NCBI GenBank assembly: GCA_036674765.1
Contig: JARVKI010000140.1
Coordinates: forward strand, 16,057 to 80,056
Source: Seiridium cupressi
Lineage: Eukaryota > Ascomycota > Sordariomycetes > Amphisphaeriales > Sporocadaceae
DNA length: 64,000 bases
Direction of reading: 5' to 3'
Made by a program: the position numbers and the translations under genes. Positions 1-11,296 of this stretch are shown in pieces. The notes under the pieces are model-generated. The model had not been told where the DNA came from. It ran no database searches and worked only from the letters and a program-made list of their open reading frames with translations. Numbering within the stretch: the stretch's first letter is position 1; every line of letters starts with the position of its first letter.

Positions 1-3000
1 TATAATAAATAAATTTTATCTCTTTTCGCAAAAGTTAATCCTTTAATCCTTTTTTTATCGTAATATTATTTTATTCGTTATTAAAAAAATAAAAATTCTT
101 ATTATAAGGATTATTATAATAATTAAAGTTTATTAACGTATTCGATAACTTTAAGCGCTTATTCGCCGTGGAGTAATTCTTTAATAATATTAAAGTTATA
201 TCCGAAATTAGCGTAAAATAGTAACATTTTAATAGGCTCGCTAATCGCGTTATTATAAGCGAATTACGTAATTAATAATAATTATATTTAATTATTTTAT
301 TTATAATTAACGTAATATTATAAATATTATTTAAATACTTAATTTACTTGTTTTATTTATTTATTTATTTATAAATAAAACGCCGTAAATAATTTATATT
401 TAGTTCTTAGTTATAATATAAGGGATTATTAGAATTTTAACGTAAAAAGTTTGTTTTTGTCGGAGATAAATTTATCTAACAGCCTGTATTAGCTGATTAC
501 AATTCTAAAGACAGTATAAGCGAGTTCCGTAGCGTCGCTTACTTCTTTATATAAGATAAAATACCCGTATTTCGTAAGTCGTTCCGTAATAATAAGGATA
601 TTATCGTATTCCACGTTCGTTATTAATTCTTTTAATAATAGTAATTTAATAATAAAATTTATAGCGACTGATTTCCAAGCTTTATCGGGTGGTATTATTA
701 GTTATAACTCTTTATACGGCTTATATCGGGATGCCTTAGCTTTATTATAAAGGTTATAATCCTTAATAACCTTAAAGACACACTATCTCAGGTTTTCGTA
801 ATCGAAATATTATTAAATCCTTTTAATAGTTTTAAATATTTTTATATATTTATTAAATGGTAATATATAATATTTTTGGATAAGTTCCTTTTAGAATTTT
901 TTAAAAAGGTATATTTTCTTTTAATATATTAAAACTTTTATTTTTTAATATTTATTATTAATTCTTTCGATTTATATTTTTTATATAATTATACGGTTAA
1001 TAATATATAAGTTTATAATTAATATAAAGTTCCTTTCTTTATTAATCGTAAGGATAATATATATTTTTTAGGCGCTTTTTAAAAATAGTCCGATCTGCGA
1101 TTTAACACGTCGGTTCTTCCGTTTTTCGATCCCTTTCGGTAAATAATAATAAAGTTAAAATCTATTAAAAACTTTAACCATCGTATTTATCGTTTATTAA
1201 GTTTTTTATTATTAATAAACGATATTAAATTTTTATAATCGGTATAGATTTTAACTTAATATATTATTTTATTAAAGTAATATTTCTATTTTTTAAATGC
1301 TTTAATAATTGTTATTAATTCCTTATTATAAATTTAATAATTAAGTTTTAATCCGTTAAGTTTTTTAGAGTAATAAACGATTAAGTAAAGCTTTTTATTA
1401 TTCTTACGTTAGTTAAATTAGCCGTTAATCGCGTAATCCGATACGTCGGTTTCGACTTTAAATTCTTTATTAAAGTTAGTTATAACTATAACGGGTTCTT
1501 CCGTTATTCTTTTTTTAAATTCTTCGAACGCCTATTATTTAATATAAGTTTATTAAAATAATAAATCCTTTTTAATTAAATTCGTTAAAAAGCTTCTTAT
1601 TTTTGCGAAGCCAAGGATAAATATCTTATAATAATTTATTAACTTTAAAAAGGATTATATATCCGTAACGTTTTAAAGCGTTAGCTATTTTTTAACTATT
1701 ATTATTTTAAAATCCTTTATTCGGACTTTTTTTAAGGATATTACGTATTTTATAAAAATAACTTTTTGCTAGTAAAATTCACTTTTTTTTAAATTTACTA
1801 AAAGGTTTACTTTTTATAATTTTTTTAAATACTACCGTAACGTATTATTTATATTCCTCGATTATATTTAAGAATATAAATATATTATCGAGATAAATTA
1901 TTATAAACTTATTTAAAAAGCTTTATAATATTATATTAATTATATTTTAAAAGTTTATAAATACGTTAATAAATTTAAAAAGCATAATTAAATATTTAAA
2001 ATATTTATATTTATTACGGAATATTATTTTTTATTTATTACCTTTTTTAATTTTAATTAATTTATATACGTTAAATAAGTTTAAGGCCGTAAACCATTTA
2101 GCGCCGTGCAATTTATCTCGCAGGTCTTTAATTAAAAATAAAAGGTATTTATTTTTAATCGTAATTTCGTTAAGTTTTTAATAATCGATATAAAACCTTT
2201 ATTTAAGCTTTTTATCCTTACTCTTTTTTAATATAAAAAGTATCGGGTATTTTACGGGTAAAATAAATTCCTTAATCTATCCTTTTAATAATATCTCGTT
2301 AAAGTATTCTTTAAATGCTTCTTTATATTATAACCATACCGGGTAAGTAAATATAAAATATAGCTTTATGCCTTTTTTTAAAAGTATTTTATAATCGAAT
2401 CTTATATATATTAATAATTTTATATTTAATTTTCCATTAAATAAGTCGTTAAACTCTTTATATTCTCCAGGTATTTTATATATAAATTTCGGCTTAATAT
2501 CTTTAATTATAATATAAAATTTAAATGTTTTAATTTTATTTAAAGGTTTTTCCGTTAAATATTATTTAAAGGTTAAGTTTCTTCTTAATATATCCTATTA
2601 AAACTAGTTTATATTTTAACTTATTTAAGGATTACTCGCTTGCAACTAAGGTATCCTTAAAATTAAATCGTAATTTATAATTTTTATAATATCGTACGTA
2701 AATCTTTTATTATAATTTTAAATATAAATTTAAATATATATAATCTTTATATTAACGGTTTTATTATTATACGTTATTAATTTTTTATTTATAGTTTTAA
2801 ATTAGTATAGCGTTTTTTTTTTACTTTTATAATATTTAAAACTTATTAACGATTTATAGCGAGATAAAAATTTTTTAAGCTTTTATATTAACCAGGGCCT
2901 TAATATTTTAATTTATAATCCGAACTTTAATTATAAAGTGGTTATATACGCTTATTTCCGTGGCGTATAAAGATTTAATATCTAACCGCTACTGTCCTAT

Positions 3001-5309
3001 TATATACAATTCTAATCGTTTCCTAAACGTTTATCGCGTCGGTAGTGTCGTCATTACTCTCTCTTATTTTCTGCTTCTTAATAGGTAAAGGCGTAATCTA
3101 TATATAGACTTTCCCGGTTTTAATATATTAGGGGTTTGTCGTATTCTAGTTCGTCGGCTTCCTACCTTATTTCTAACTCTACGAGGATCCGTAATACTAC
3201 TTACGTAAAGGGTATTAATCCTTCGTTTTATCGTTATATCTGGATGCGGTTTATAATTCTATAAATTTATAATCCGATTTTTTCGTTACGTTATTCTTTA
3301 AACGCTTTTTCGATTAATTTTTTAAGGTCGTCTTTTTTTTTTTATTAGTTTATAATAATATTAAGTAAAAGGGATTTTAATTTAATTAAAAGTCGTCCTA
3401 TTTCGCTATATTCCTTAATTTACCTTTAAGTTAAGTTTTTCTTTTTAGCGTAGATTAAGTATTTATCGATTTTATATTAGTTTTATATTCGTAATTTTAA
3501 AACGTATTCGCGTATTTTTTATAAGTCGCTAGTAATTACCGCGTATCTTTAAAGGTTTTTATAAATAATAATAACGTTTTTTATTTATCTCTCGTTTTAT
3601 AATATTTTAATAAGGTTTAATTCTAATTTTTTAAAGAAAAATTTATATTCTAATTTTTCCTTAAAATATTAGTTATATAATCGGTTAATATAATTAATTT
3701 AGGATATATTTATATAATTTAAATGTTTTATCCTTAATTAAGCGTTATCCTTATATATTATATAAAGGGTATAAGCGTTTTCGAGTTTATCCTTTATAAT
3801 AGCTTTTATTAAAATATTTTTAAATTTTAAAGCGTTATAAAATAATTTTTTAAAAATAATTACTATTTTAAAGTCGTTTTAATATCTAGCGGATTATCGT
3901 ATTATAACGGGAATTTTATTAGTTTTTTTCCTAATTAGCCGTAATTTTAATATATCGGCTTAATTTAAACTTTCTTCTTTTTATTATTATTCCGCGCGGC
4001 GGATAATAATTTAATTTTAGTCGGATTTATCCCCGCTTTTGTTGGAATATGTAAGGTGTCCGTAAGCATTAATTCGTCGCTTCGCGGGGCTCCTTCCTGC
4101 CACCGCGATAATCCTAGTAGCTAGTATTATAAGGTACCATCCTGCTCCGTTTTTATCCGATTTATGCGTTCCGCATTAATCGTTATAATATAACGCTTAA
4201 AGCAGGCTATCGTGCTTAACTAATTTTTTTATAATAAGATTAAATTATCGTCCTTTTAAGACTGGTTTAAAAGGTCGCTTTTTTTTAAGCGAGCGGCATT
4301 CGTTAGTAAAATGTTTTATCCTTTTATAATTATAATACGTTACCGATTTTTTATCGTGCCTGCCGTTTTCTCGCTTTATAACGTTAAGGTTTATAGGCTT
4401 ATTATATCTTTCGTAAGATGTTTTTCCGCGCTATTTGTTTTTTAAGCGATATTAATTATTTTATCGTAACCGGCTAGTATTAATTTAAAGCTATATTTAC
4501 GTATTAGTTTATAATCCTTTTAATTATCCTCGTTTTTTAAATTATTTTTTATATAAACGGTTATTAATTTTAATAATCCTTTTAATATAAATATCGAGGT
4601 TTTTCAATCGATCTTTTTTAATAACTTTATTTTTAATGCCTTTTTTAAATCTTAAATAAAAAAGCGTTATAAAGGCATTATCGTCGTTTTATTCGGTTTT
4701 AAAAGCGATTTATTTAAACTTTAATACGTATTTAATCGTTAAACTCTTTTATTTAAGTTATATAAGCTTTTTTTTTATTATATGGATTTTATTTAGGTTA
4801 TTAAAAGTGGCTTTAAAGCGTCGTTTAAACTTATTATAACTGGCAAAAACTCTTTTAATTTCTTCGTTTTTATTATTTTTATTATTATTAAGGTAATCTT
4901 TTATAATTAATTTAAATTATTTAAAAACGTTATCTTTTAAGAATTTAGTAACGTATAATATTTTATCGGGATTATTATTAATATTATCCTTATAAAAGCG
5001 TAAGTATGCTTTTGCCTGGGTAAAAAATCCTTAAACGCTACCGTCCTTACCATTATAAAACTGCGGTGCTGGCATTTTATAATTAGTTTTATAAGCGATA
5101 GGTATTATAATAAGGATAGCCGCGATCTACTCGACAAACTGCTAATTATCGCTACAAACGCTATTATAAGCCTATTAAAGGTTAGTTAATTATATTATTA
5201 GCTTTTATTATTATTATTATATTTAGTATATTATACGTAAAGTGTTAAGTTCGTTAATTGGATTTTTAATATTGTTTTCGCTAGGAGTTTAAAGTGCTAT
5301 TATCGTTTA
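1..5309 (-). mobile_element. RIP-degraded Ty3/Gypsy retrotransposon body (gag-pol remnant)
   Basis: The region is extremely AT-rich and has no open frame, yet minus-strand translation still shows pol motifs in the right order. At about 1866-1908 FIIIYLDNIFIF matches the reverse-transcriptase FVVYLDDILIF block, with the second Asp mutated to Asn. At about 1422-1458 ETDVSDYAING matches the RNase H ETDASDYAIGG block. At 1082-1120 GRTDVLNRRSDYF matches the ADALSRRPDY tether. At about 657-695 PDKAWKSVAINFI matches the integrase core WxSVSMDFI, and at about 435-478 FISDKNKLFTLKF matches ISDRDKLFTSKF. At about 163-260 MLLFYANFGYN matches the integrase C-terminal MTPFFANYGYH block. The gag half should lie at about 4000-5300, but I could not read it securely. 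The D-to-N and G-to-N changes and the scarcity of CpA/TpG fit RIP. The left end and 3' LTR lie outside the window. Confidence 0.87.
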
Positions 5310-5841
5310 TAAAATATTATTTAATAATTCTTAAATTAAAATACGTATTTAAATAAAAATAATTAAAATATAATAAATATATTATCGTTAAGATAAACTT
5401 TAAAATAATATATTAATATTAGGTTTATATTAATAAAGTATGTAATATAAAATTAAAATATTAAGTTTTAAATAAAAATATAATTATTAAGGCTTAATAA
5501 GCTTTATTTATAAGTAAATAAATATTTAAATTAATTATTAAAGTAATAATTATTTATATAAAAAACGTTTATCGTATATATATTTATTTATTTCCTTATT
5601 AATTTTATTTATTTATATTTATTTAGTAAGCGGAATTAATTATAATTAATATTAATTAGTAAGTTTTATTAATTACTTTTAATCGTTAACCTTAATTAAT
5701 TCCTGCCGTTTACCTTATCTCCACCGTATTAGTATTTAGAATATTTACTTAATGCGCGTCCGTTCTTTTTTATCTTAGTCCGTGCTCGCGGAATAAGGTT
5801 TATTCCGTTCCGGTTCTTTTTTAACCCATATTTATAACATT
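5310..5841 (-). repeat. LTR-like direct repeat, copy A
   Basis: This roughly 530-bp block recurs almost collinearly at 6062-6604. Both copies start with TATTATTTAATAATTCTTAA and run through the same AT-rich middle, including an identical stretch reading AATATATTAATATTAGGTTT. Both finish with a TTCCGTTCCGGTTCT block and an ACCCATATT end. The right end, read on the minus strand, starts TGTTA, as Ty3/Gypsy LTRs do. Copy A directly adjoins the degraded internal region, so it would be the 5' LTR of the minus-strand element. Edges are accurate to about 10 bp. Confidence 0.7.
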
Positions 5842-6061
5842 TAGCTTTATAATCCTTTTCTCGTTAAAGTCGCTTAATTTCCTTAAAAATACTTTTATAT
5901 TATTTTTTAAAGACTTTAAAGTCGTTATTTTTATCGGAGTTAATATTTATAACTTAAATAGGGGATTTTTAAAGGGTTTATTTTTAAATAATTTTCGCAG
6001 CCTCTTTCCCCTTTTTACTATTATTACCGTTATCCTTATTAACGGTAAATATATTACCGAT
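5842..6061. other. Spacer between the two LTR-like repeats
   Basis: About 220 bp of AT-rich, coding-free sequence. Read on the minus strand, the part next to copy A contains the purine stretch GAGAAAAGGA about 15 bases before the TGTTA end, which could be a decayed polypurine tract. If so, the spacer is the 3' internal tail of a second, mostly deleted element. This is inference only. Confidence 0.4.
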
Positions 6062-6604
6062 ATTATTTAATAATTCTTAAACCGGAATACGCACTTAAAT
6101 AAAAGTAATTAAAATGTAACGAATATATTATCGTTAAAATAAACTTTAAAATAATATATTAATATTAGGTTTATATTAATAAGGTACGTAATATAAAATA
6201 AGAATATTAAATTTTAAAAAATAAAAATATAATCGTTAAAGCTTAATAAACCTTATTTATAAATAAATAAATATTTAAATTAATTATTAAAATAATAATT
6301 ATTTATATAAAAAATATTTATTATATATATATCCATTTATTCCTTTATTAATTTTATTTATTTATATTTACTTAATAAGCGGAATTAATTATAGTTAATA
6401 TTAATTAATAAGTCCCGCTAATTATTTATAATCGTTAGCTTTTAATTAATTCCTACCGTTTGCCTTATCTCTACCGTTTCGGTGTCTGGTATGTTTGTTC
6501 TTTACGCGGCCGTACTTGCTTGTCTTTTATTATTATTATAATCCGTGCTCTGCGGAGTAGGGCTTATTCCGTTCCGGTTCTCCTCCAACCCATATTCGTA
6601 ACAA
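6062..6604 (-). repeat. LTR-like direct repeat, copy B
   Basis: Second copy of the roughly 530-bp repeat. It is somewhat less degraded than copy A: it keeps more C and G and ends CCATATTCGTAACA, which on the minus strand is a proper TGTTACG LTR start. It lies 220 bp from copy A in the same orientation. It may be a solo LTR, or one end of a second, internally deleted insertion. Confidence 0.68.
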
Positions 6605-7105
6605 AATCCTCCCGTTACCGCGGGAGAGTTTAAACATTTATACTTTTATACCACTTTATTTAACCTTTATATTATTTATTTTAAATAATAATATTTTTAT
6701 TTTAATTATAAAGAATTATATTAAATTATTAAAATTTTCGCGTAATTTTTAAATATAATTAATAAAAAGATTTTTTAAATATTTTATTAAACGCGTAAAT
6801 TATTTAAATTAAAATTTTATTATTTTATTAATATATATATATTTTAATTTTATAATTAATTTATATTAATAACGTTAAATTAAATTAAATTAAAATTGTT
6901 ATTATTAATTTTATAATTTAATTTTATAATTAAATTATAATAAAATATAAAAACTTATAAATAACCGCGTTTTTAATTTTATAATTAATATATAAAGTAA
7001 TTTTAAAATTTTATTAATTTATATTTTTTATTTTAAACGTATATTTTTACGGGTTATTGTTTTATAATATTATATATATAATTTTATAATTTAACGTATA
7101 TAATT
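6605..7105. other. AT-rich tail of the RIP block
   Basis: Almost pure A/T sequence with runs of TTAAT and TATATA and no legible coding. The extreme composition stops within a few tens of bases near 7105, where normal genic sequence begins. Confidence 0.6.
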
Positions 7106-7529
7106 ATGGCATAGACAACTTATCCGTTCAACTTCCCTTAGATCCTGGAAATAAGCCGGATGGCGATTTGAAAATTGTAAGCATATGACGTCTCCTCTAC
7201 AATATATACTTCCTTTCCAGGGTGGCATATTATTAGATTGGATGGACCGCCTGAGCTTGCTGCGGACGAAATGAATATAAAAGGTGCAAATGGTTGTCTT
7301 CGATTAAACATCCGAAGTAAGTCAATATCAATCATCAATCAATCAATTCAAAAATTTACCTTGCCAGCCCTGTACTCTACCTTCCCACAACAAAGCACTT
7401 TTCTTGCAGTGTCAAACGGAAGTCCTCAACGTGTCGGTAATCATCCCTGGCTGATCTTCTATCTAAGAGATTGTTCAGGAGCAAACACGCCAAATCAGAT
7501 AGCCGCGTACGAATTCTTAGACTGCCATA
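7106..7529. other. Intergenic, upstream of the first gene
   Basis: Normal-composition DNA between the RIP block and the first gene. It presumably holds that gene's promoter and 5' leader. Short open frames here on both strands show no recognisable protein features. Confidence 0.5.
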
Positions 7530-8749
7530 ATGTCCGAAGTCGCGGGAGCCATTGGCCTCATCGGTAGCGTGATGACGATTTGGTCCTTCTTGGGGGACCA
7601 GGTACCAGAAGTCAAAGCCCCGTCATCAAACTACCGTGTCACCATCGGTTTGGATGGATTTAAGGACGACAACAGCAACTCCCTGTCGAATGCAGGCGGT
7701 TCAATCGATCTTGTAAAGGTATACAACGTCAACCATGAGCTCATTGGCTCTGGCAAGGGCGCCTCCATAGACGACGGCGATGACCAGTACGGCGATATGG
7801 CAATCGAACAGCGCGGGAACTCGCAGTCTGCCTGGACCGAATTTTGTGAGTGATTATCGAATCCTCGTGATCCGTCTAGCTGACCTTGGCAATTTTGAAG
7901 ACTCGGGGAAGGATGCCATTTGCATTGCTGCCATCTCAGCCACCATGGACGAGGGAACCAAATGGGGATGGACTGGCGATTGGAGTTATATGTGTGGCCT
8001 TGACTGGTTTCCTAGCGGTTATGTGGTAAGTAAAGGGCTCAATCGTCAATCTCAATCGACAGAGCACCGATCAAGAAAGGTCGCTAACATGTAATTTTTT
8101 CCTCGCTTTAAGATGCAAAACAGAGATGGGGATAAGACCGCGTAAGTTACGAACTCTTCAACGTTTTCTTCCTTTCCTTTTTTTTTATTTTCTTTTTCCT
8201 TTTTCCCCTTTTTTTTTTTCCAATCCGTACCTGACTTATTATTATTCGTCCAGTTCTCCCAGGTGCACTTGGATCGACAAAGATCACACCAACGACATCA
8301 AAGCGGCTGCCATTGGGATGAACTGGGGCGACCTCCAAGCTCCCAAGGATGGTAAGCCGCCATCACAGGACGATGCCAAGAAGAACTGCGGTGACAAGAT
8401 GCTGGCCTGGCCCAAGGATGGTGGCGACCAGATGCTGCCCGCCTCGAACAGCAAGAGATCCCTTGTGCGCCGCTCTCAGAGATCTGATAATCGCCTCGTC
8501 GTCAGCGCCCTGCCCAGTCATAATGCCACCGAAGTTTGCGAATCCGAGACAAGCTGGGGCCCGGACTTTGTCGCTAAAGCTGAGGGATTCTACTGTAACA
8601 TGGAGACCCACGAGGCTATCCCTCTGTGCGAAGGCAGCACCAAGACGGGCTGCTTCGATCTCGACAACCCTAATGGGCCGGCGGTGGTGCAACGTAATGG
8701 GAAGCGAAGCACCAGAGAGTTCTCCGGGGTTATTAAGTGGGGCAACTAA
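7530..8749 (+). CDS. Conserved fungal hypothetical protein, four exons
   Basis: Deduced exons are 7530-7845, 7901-8025, 8113-8141 and 8254-8749 (321 aa). Each intron has a GTGAGT or GTAAGT donor and a CTGAC or CTAAC branch site, and all joins keep frame. The start MSEVAGAIGLIGSVM is a hydrophobic N-terminus. The segments DAICIAAISATM, then WGWTGDWSYMCGLDWF, then CTWIDKDHTNDI match a family I recall only as uncharacterised fungal proteins with a DAICI, GDWG, CG, W, CTWID pattern. The C-terminal half has a dibasic, Ser/Arg-rich stretch and four spaced cysteines. Intron 3 carries an unusually long polypyrimidine run and two in-frame acceptors 9 bases apart (after 8253 and after 8262). The gene sits about 0.4 kb from the transposon block. 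No function can be assigned. Confidence 0.75.
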
Positions 8750-10027
8750 CTTCTAGTTGTGCCAGGACTCAAATCTCGATATGAGGGGTGTACGGCTTTT
8801 AGTTGTCCTAGGAGTTATGGAGCAGATTTCGGAACATGAGAATTCAAACTTATGTTCTTATGCCAGGAGATATGATCAGGGTTATTCATTCGTTATTTCA
8901 AATTTGCGACATTCAATTATCCAATTATCCAGCACATCAGTTAAAATACTTATGAAAGTGACATACTTTATTAATGCCGACACGGCATTTCTGTCACATG
9001 GACTGGATAGATCAACGACTCTGCAAGAGCACTAGCACATTCATATGTCGTACCCTCTTTTGTGTTTGTGGACAATGTACGGAGTTCTATAATATACGAG
9101 AGATACACTATCCATTACTTCTTTTGGAACGATCATATGCAAGTATTCGAGCACGTCATCCTCATACTCATCCAATGAACCCGGTACAGACACGAGCTTG
9201 CAATTATTAGCAGTTATAATAAGCTTGGGTGGCATTTCACAATAGAAAGTCGATAGGAAGGATGGGAAAAGATAATTTTCAGCTTCATTTCTTGGCGTAA
9301 GAGGACACCTAGCTCATCTTGGGGATGGTCCGAACACACATGGGCAGGTATGCTTCTTATGGCTCCATATAAAGTAATAATAATGGACATTAACGAGCCA
9401 AAGCAATCATTAAAAGAGTGGGATTAGTGTATTTAATGGTTTCTATGACTGCAAAAAAAAAAAAAAAAAAAAGAGTTGGAGGGCAGCTTTGGACTTGTTA
9501 TCCATGTGACTGTTTTGTACAGCAGAGCCTACAAGTCGATCCAAACAATAACATTAGAACGAGCTGTGAGGAAGCATAAGGCCAGTTCTCCCTACTATAC
9601 AATTCATCTCGGATTTGACAAAATACACAAAGAAGAACTTTCAACATAGCTAAGCAATCAATGGTAAGCTAGACAGGGGTGCAAGAACAATTACATTATT
9701 TATATGAATAGAGTATAAAGTAAGTGTATTGTCTTAGTCTTTCCTTTCGTTACAGGTACATTGTGTGGCATGATGTATGGTAGGATAATGGATAAAGAAT
9801 AGTTATAGCACGGAGTGCTGCATTATTGTTGGGCCCCTTCTATCAGATATGAAACTAATCCTTTGTCTATCTAGAATCCATAATAATTGTTATATTGAAT
9901 ATCTACACATATGCTTGACTCGTCATAATGTATATGTATTGTCAGTTATCTCGCCAATTTCCCACCAGCAACAAACAGAGTATCCACCAAACTTAACCCG
10001 TTCTAACTTGCACATCCCTGATAATCC
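8750..10027. other. Intergenic, no gene seen
   Basis: About 1.3 kb of moderately AT-rich DNA without supported coding. It contains a 20-base A run (listed separately). Short frames in it show no domain features. Confidence 0.5.
9453..9472. repeat. Poly-A homopolymer, 20 bases
   Basis: An uninterrupted run of 20 A in the intergenic region, following GACTGC and followed by GAGTTGG. It may be a plain homopolymer or the A tail of an old retrotransposed fragment. No retroelement sequence is visible beside it. Confidence 0.85.
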
Positions 10028-11296
10028 ATGATGTCCACCGGCTCAAATGCAGCAAAAGAAGGTGCTGGAGATTCGACGGCCAATTCTGGACGATATGTGC
10101 ACCAATCGCCCCTTCGAGGGGGGAACACAACCTCTCATGGGCGTACTATTTTAGCCACAAGCAACGACCCAGGATTCAAGCAGTGTGTACGCATAAGAAC
10201 AAAGTGGGATAAGATCATGTACATAATCAACGTCGAAGGCTCACTCGAAGATGGCTTTCAACACCGAAACAATAGCCATCTCCTCGATGACCTACCAAAG
10301 CTACCACTGGAGGACTCTAAGTATGCGTGGCTGGCACGTTTCGATGGAAAAGATTCCAAGTTCACACCTCGGCAAACAGACACACCCGATGTCTGTGATC
10401 CCATTGATTTCGAACCAGGGAATGCGAAGGATTTCATCCCTGAGTTCAACTACATTACACTGCAAAAGGTTGCGACACCGGTTGTGGATGATTGGGTGCA
10501 AGGTGGCGAAGATTGTTGGACAGAGAGAGTCAGCACTGTGACTTGCCCTGGTGTGCCAGGGAAGATGGTGATGCGCATCGTGGAATTTCCCGAGTCTCTC
10601 TTTGACCACCCATTAACCCGACTCAAGAAAGATGAACTCTATAAAAGTGCCAGCACGCCGCTGGTCGCCACCGCTCCACGAAGTTTTCCGCCGCCCCCTG
10701 CCAGCGTGAAGATGGTGATGGAGATCAACGCATATCGAAAGGCCGCTTCGAGTGGAATTGCGCCAAAATTCATAGACCTCGTAGTAGAAGAGGGCCGCGG
10801 CATCATAGGCTATCTGAGTGAGTTCGTTGAGGACTGCATGCCTCTCTCAGAGATCGCCAAGACGTGGAACGACGACACAGCTATAGAGGACATCCGTGAT
10901 GCTCTCAAATTGGTTACGCGTCTGCACGATATTGATGTTATTCATGGTGATCTTCATCCGTCAAATGTCATCAAACGAGATGATGGGACCATGTTGCTCA
11001 TAGACTTCGGGGATGCCCACGAAGGATGGCTCGATTTTGGTAATTTCGAAACAGTGGTTGCCAATGAACAAAACGCATTCCATAACATGCTAACTCAGCT
11101 CAAGGGTATACTTAATATGGTGCAGATGATCAAAGATTTCGAAGATGGGAAGATCAACCGCGAAGACGTGCTTCGAGATTTGGATGCGGCTGTAGATTCG
11201 GATTGGGAGAGTGAGAGTAATAAATCATCTGGAAGCAGGAGTAGCAAGACTTCTGTAAAAGAGGAAGAGCAGGCCAAAACCACCGACGACAAATAG
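10028..11296 (+). CDS. APH/protein-kinase-like phosphotransferase
   Basis: Single-exon gene of 422 aa. The catalytic half is clear: VIHGDLHPSNVIK (about residues 304-316) is the Brenner-type catalytic loop with Asp and Asn, and LLIDFGDAHEG (about 323-333) carries the metal-binding DFG. The segment EINAYRKAASSGIAPKF (about 232-248) resembles the helix-C E-x-x-AY region of aminoglycoside-phosphotransferase-like folds. No clear glycine-rich loop is present; K179 in KMVMRIVEF could be the ATP lysine. The first 50 residues look disordered, and the C-terminal 30 are Ser/Lys/Glu-rich. The substrate is unknown; fungi have many such orphan kinase-like proteins. The start is one of two adjacent ATG codons. 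Confidence 0.82.
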   Translation: MMSTGSNAAKEGAGDSTANSGRYVHQSPLRGGNTTSHGRTILATSNDPGFKQCVRIRTKWDKIMYIINVEGSLEDGFQHRNNSHLLDDLPKLPLEDSKYAWLARFDGKDSKFTPRQTDTPDVCDPIDFEPGNAKDFIPEFNYITLQKVATPVVDDWVQGGEDCWTERVSTVTCPGVPGKMVMRIVEFPESLFDHPLTRLKKDELYKSASTPLVATAPRSFPPPPASVKMVMEINAYRKAASSGIAPKFIDLVVEEGRGIIGYLSEFVEDCMPLSEIAKTWNDDTAIEDIRDALKLVTRLHDIDVIHGDLHPSNVIKRDDGTMLLIDFGDAHEGWLDFGNFETVVANEQNAFHNMLTQLKGILNMVQMIKDFEDGKINREDVLRDLDAAVDSDWESESNKSSGSRSSKTSVKEEEQAKTTDDK

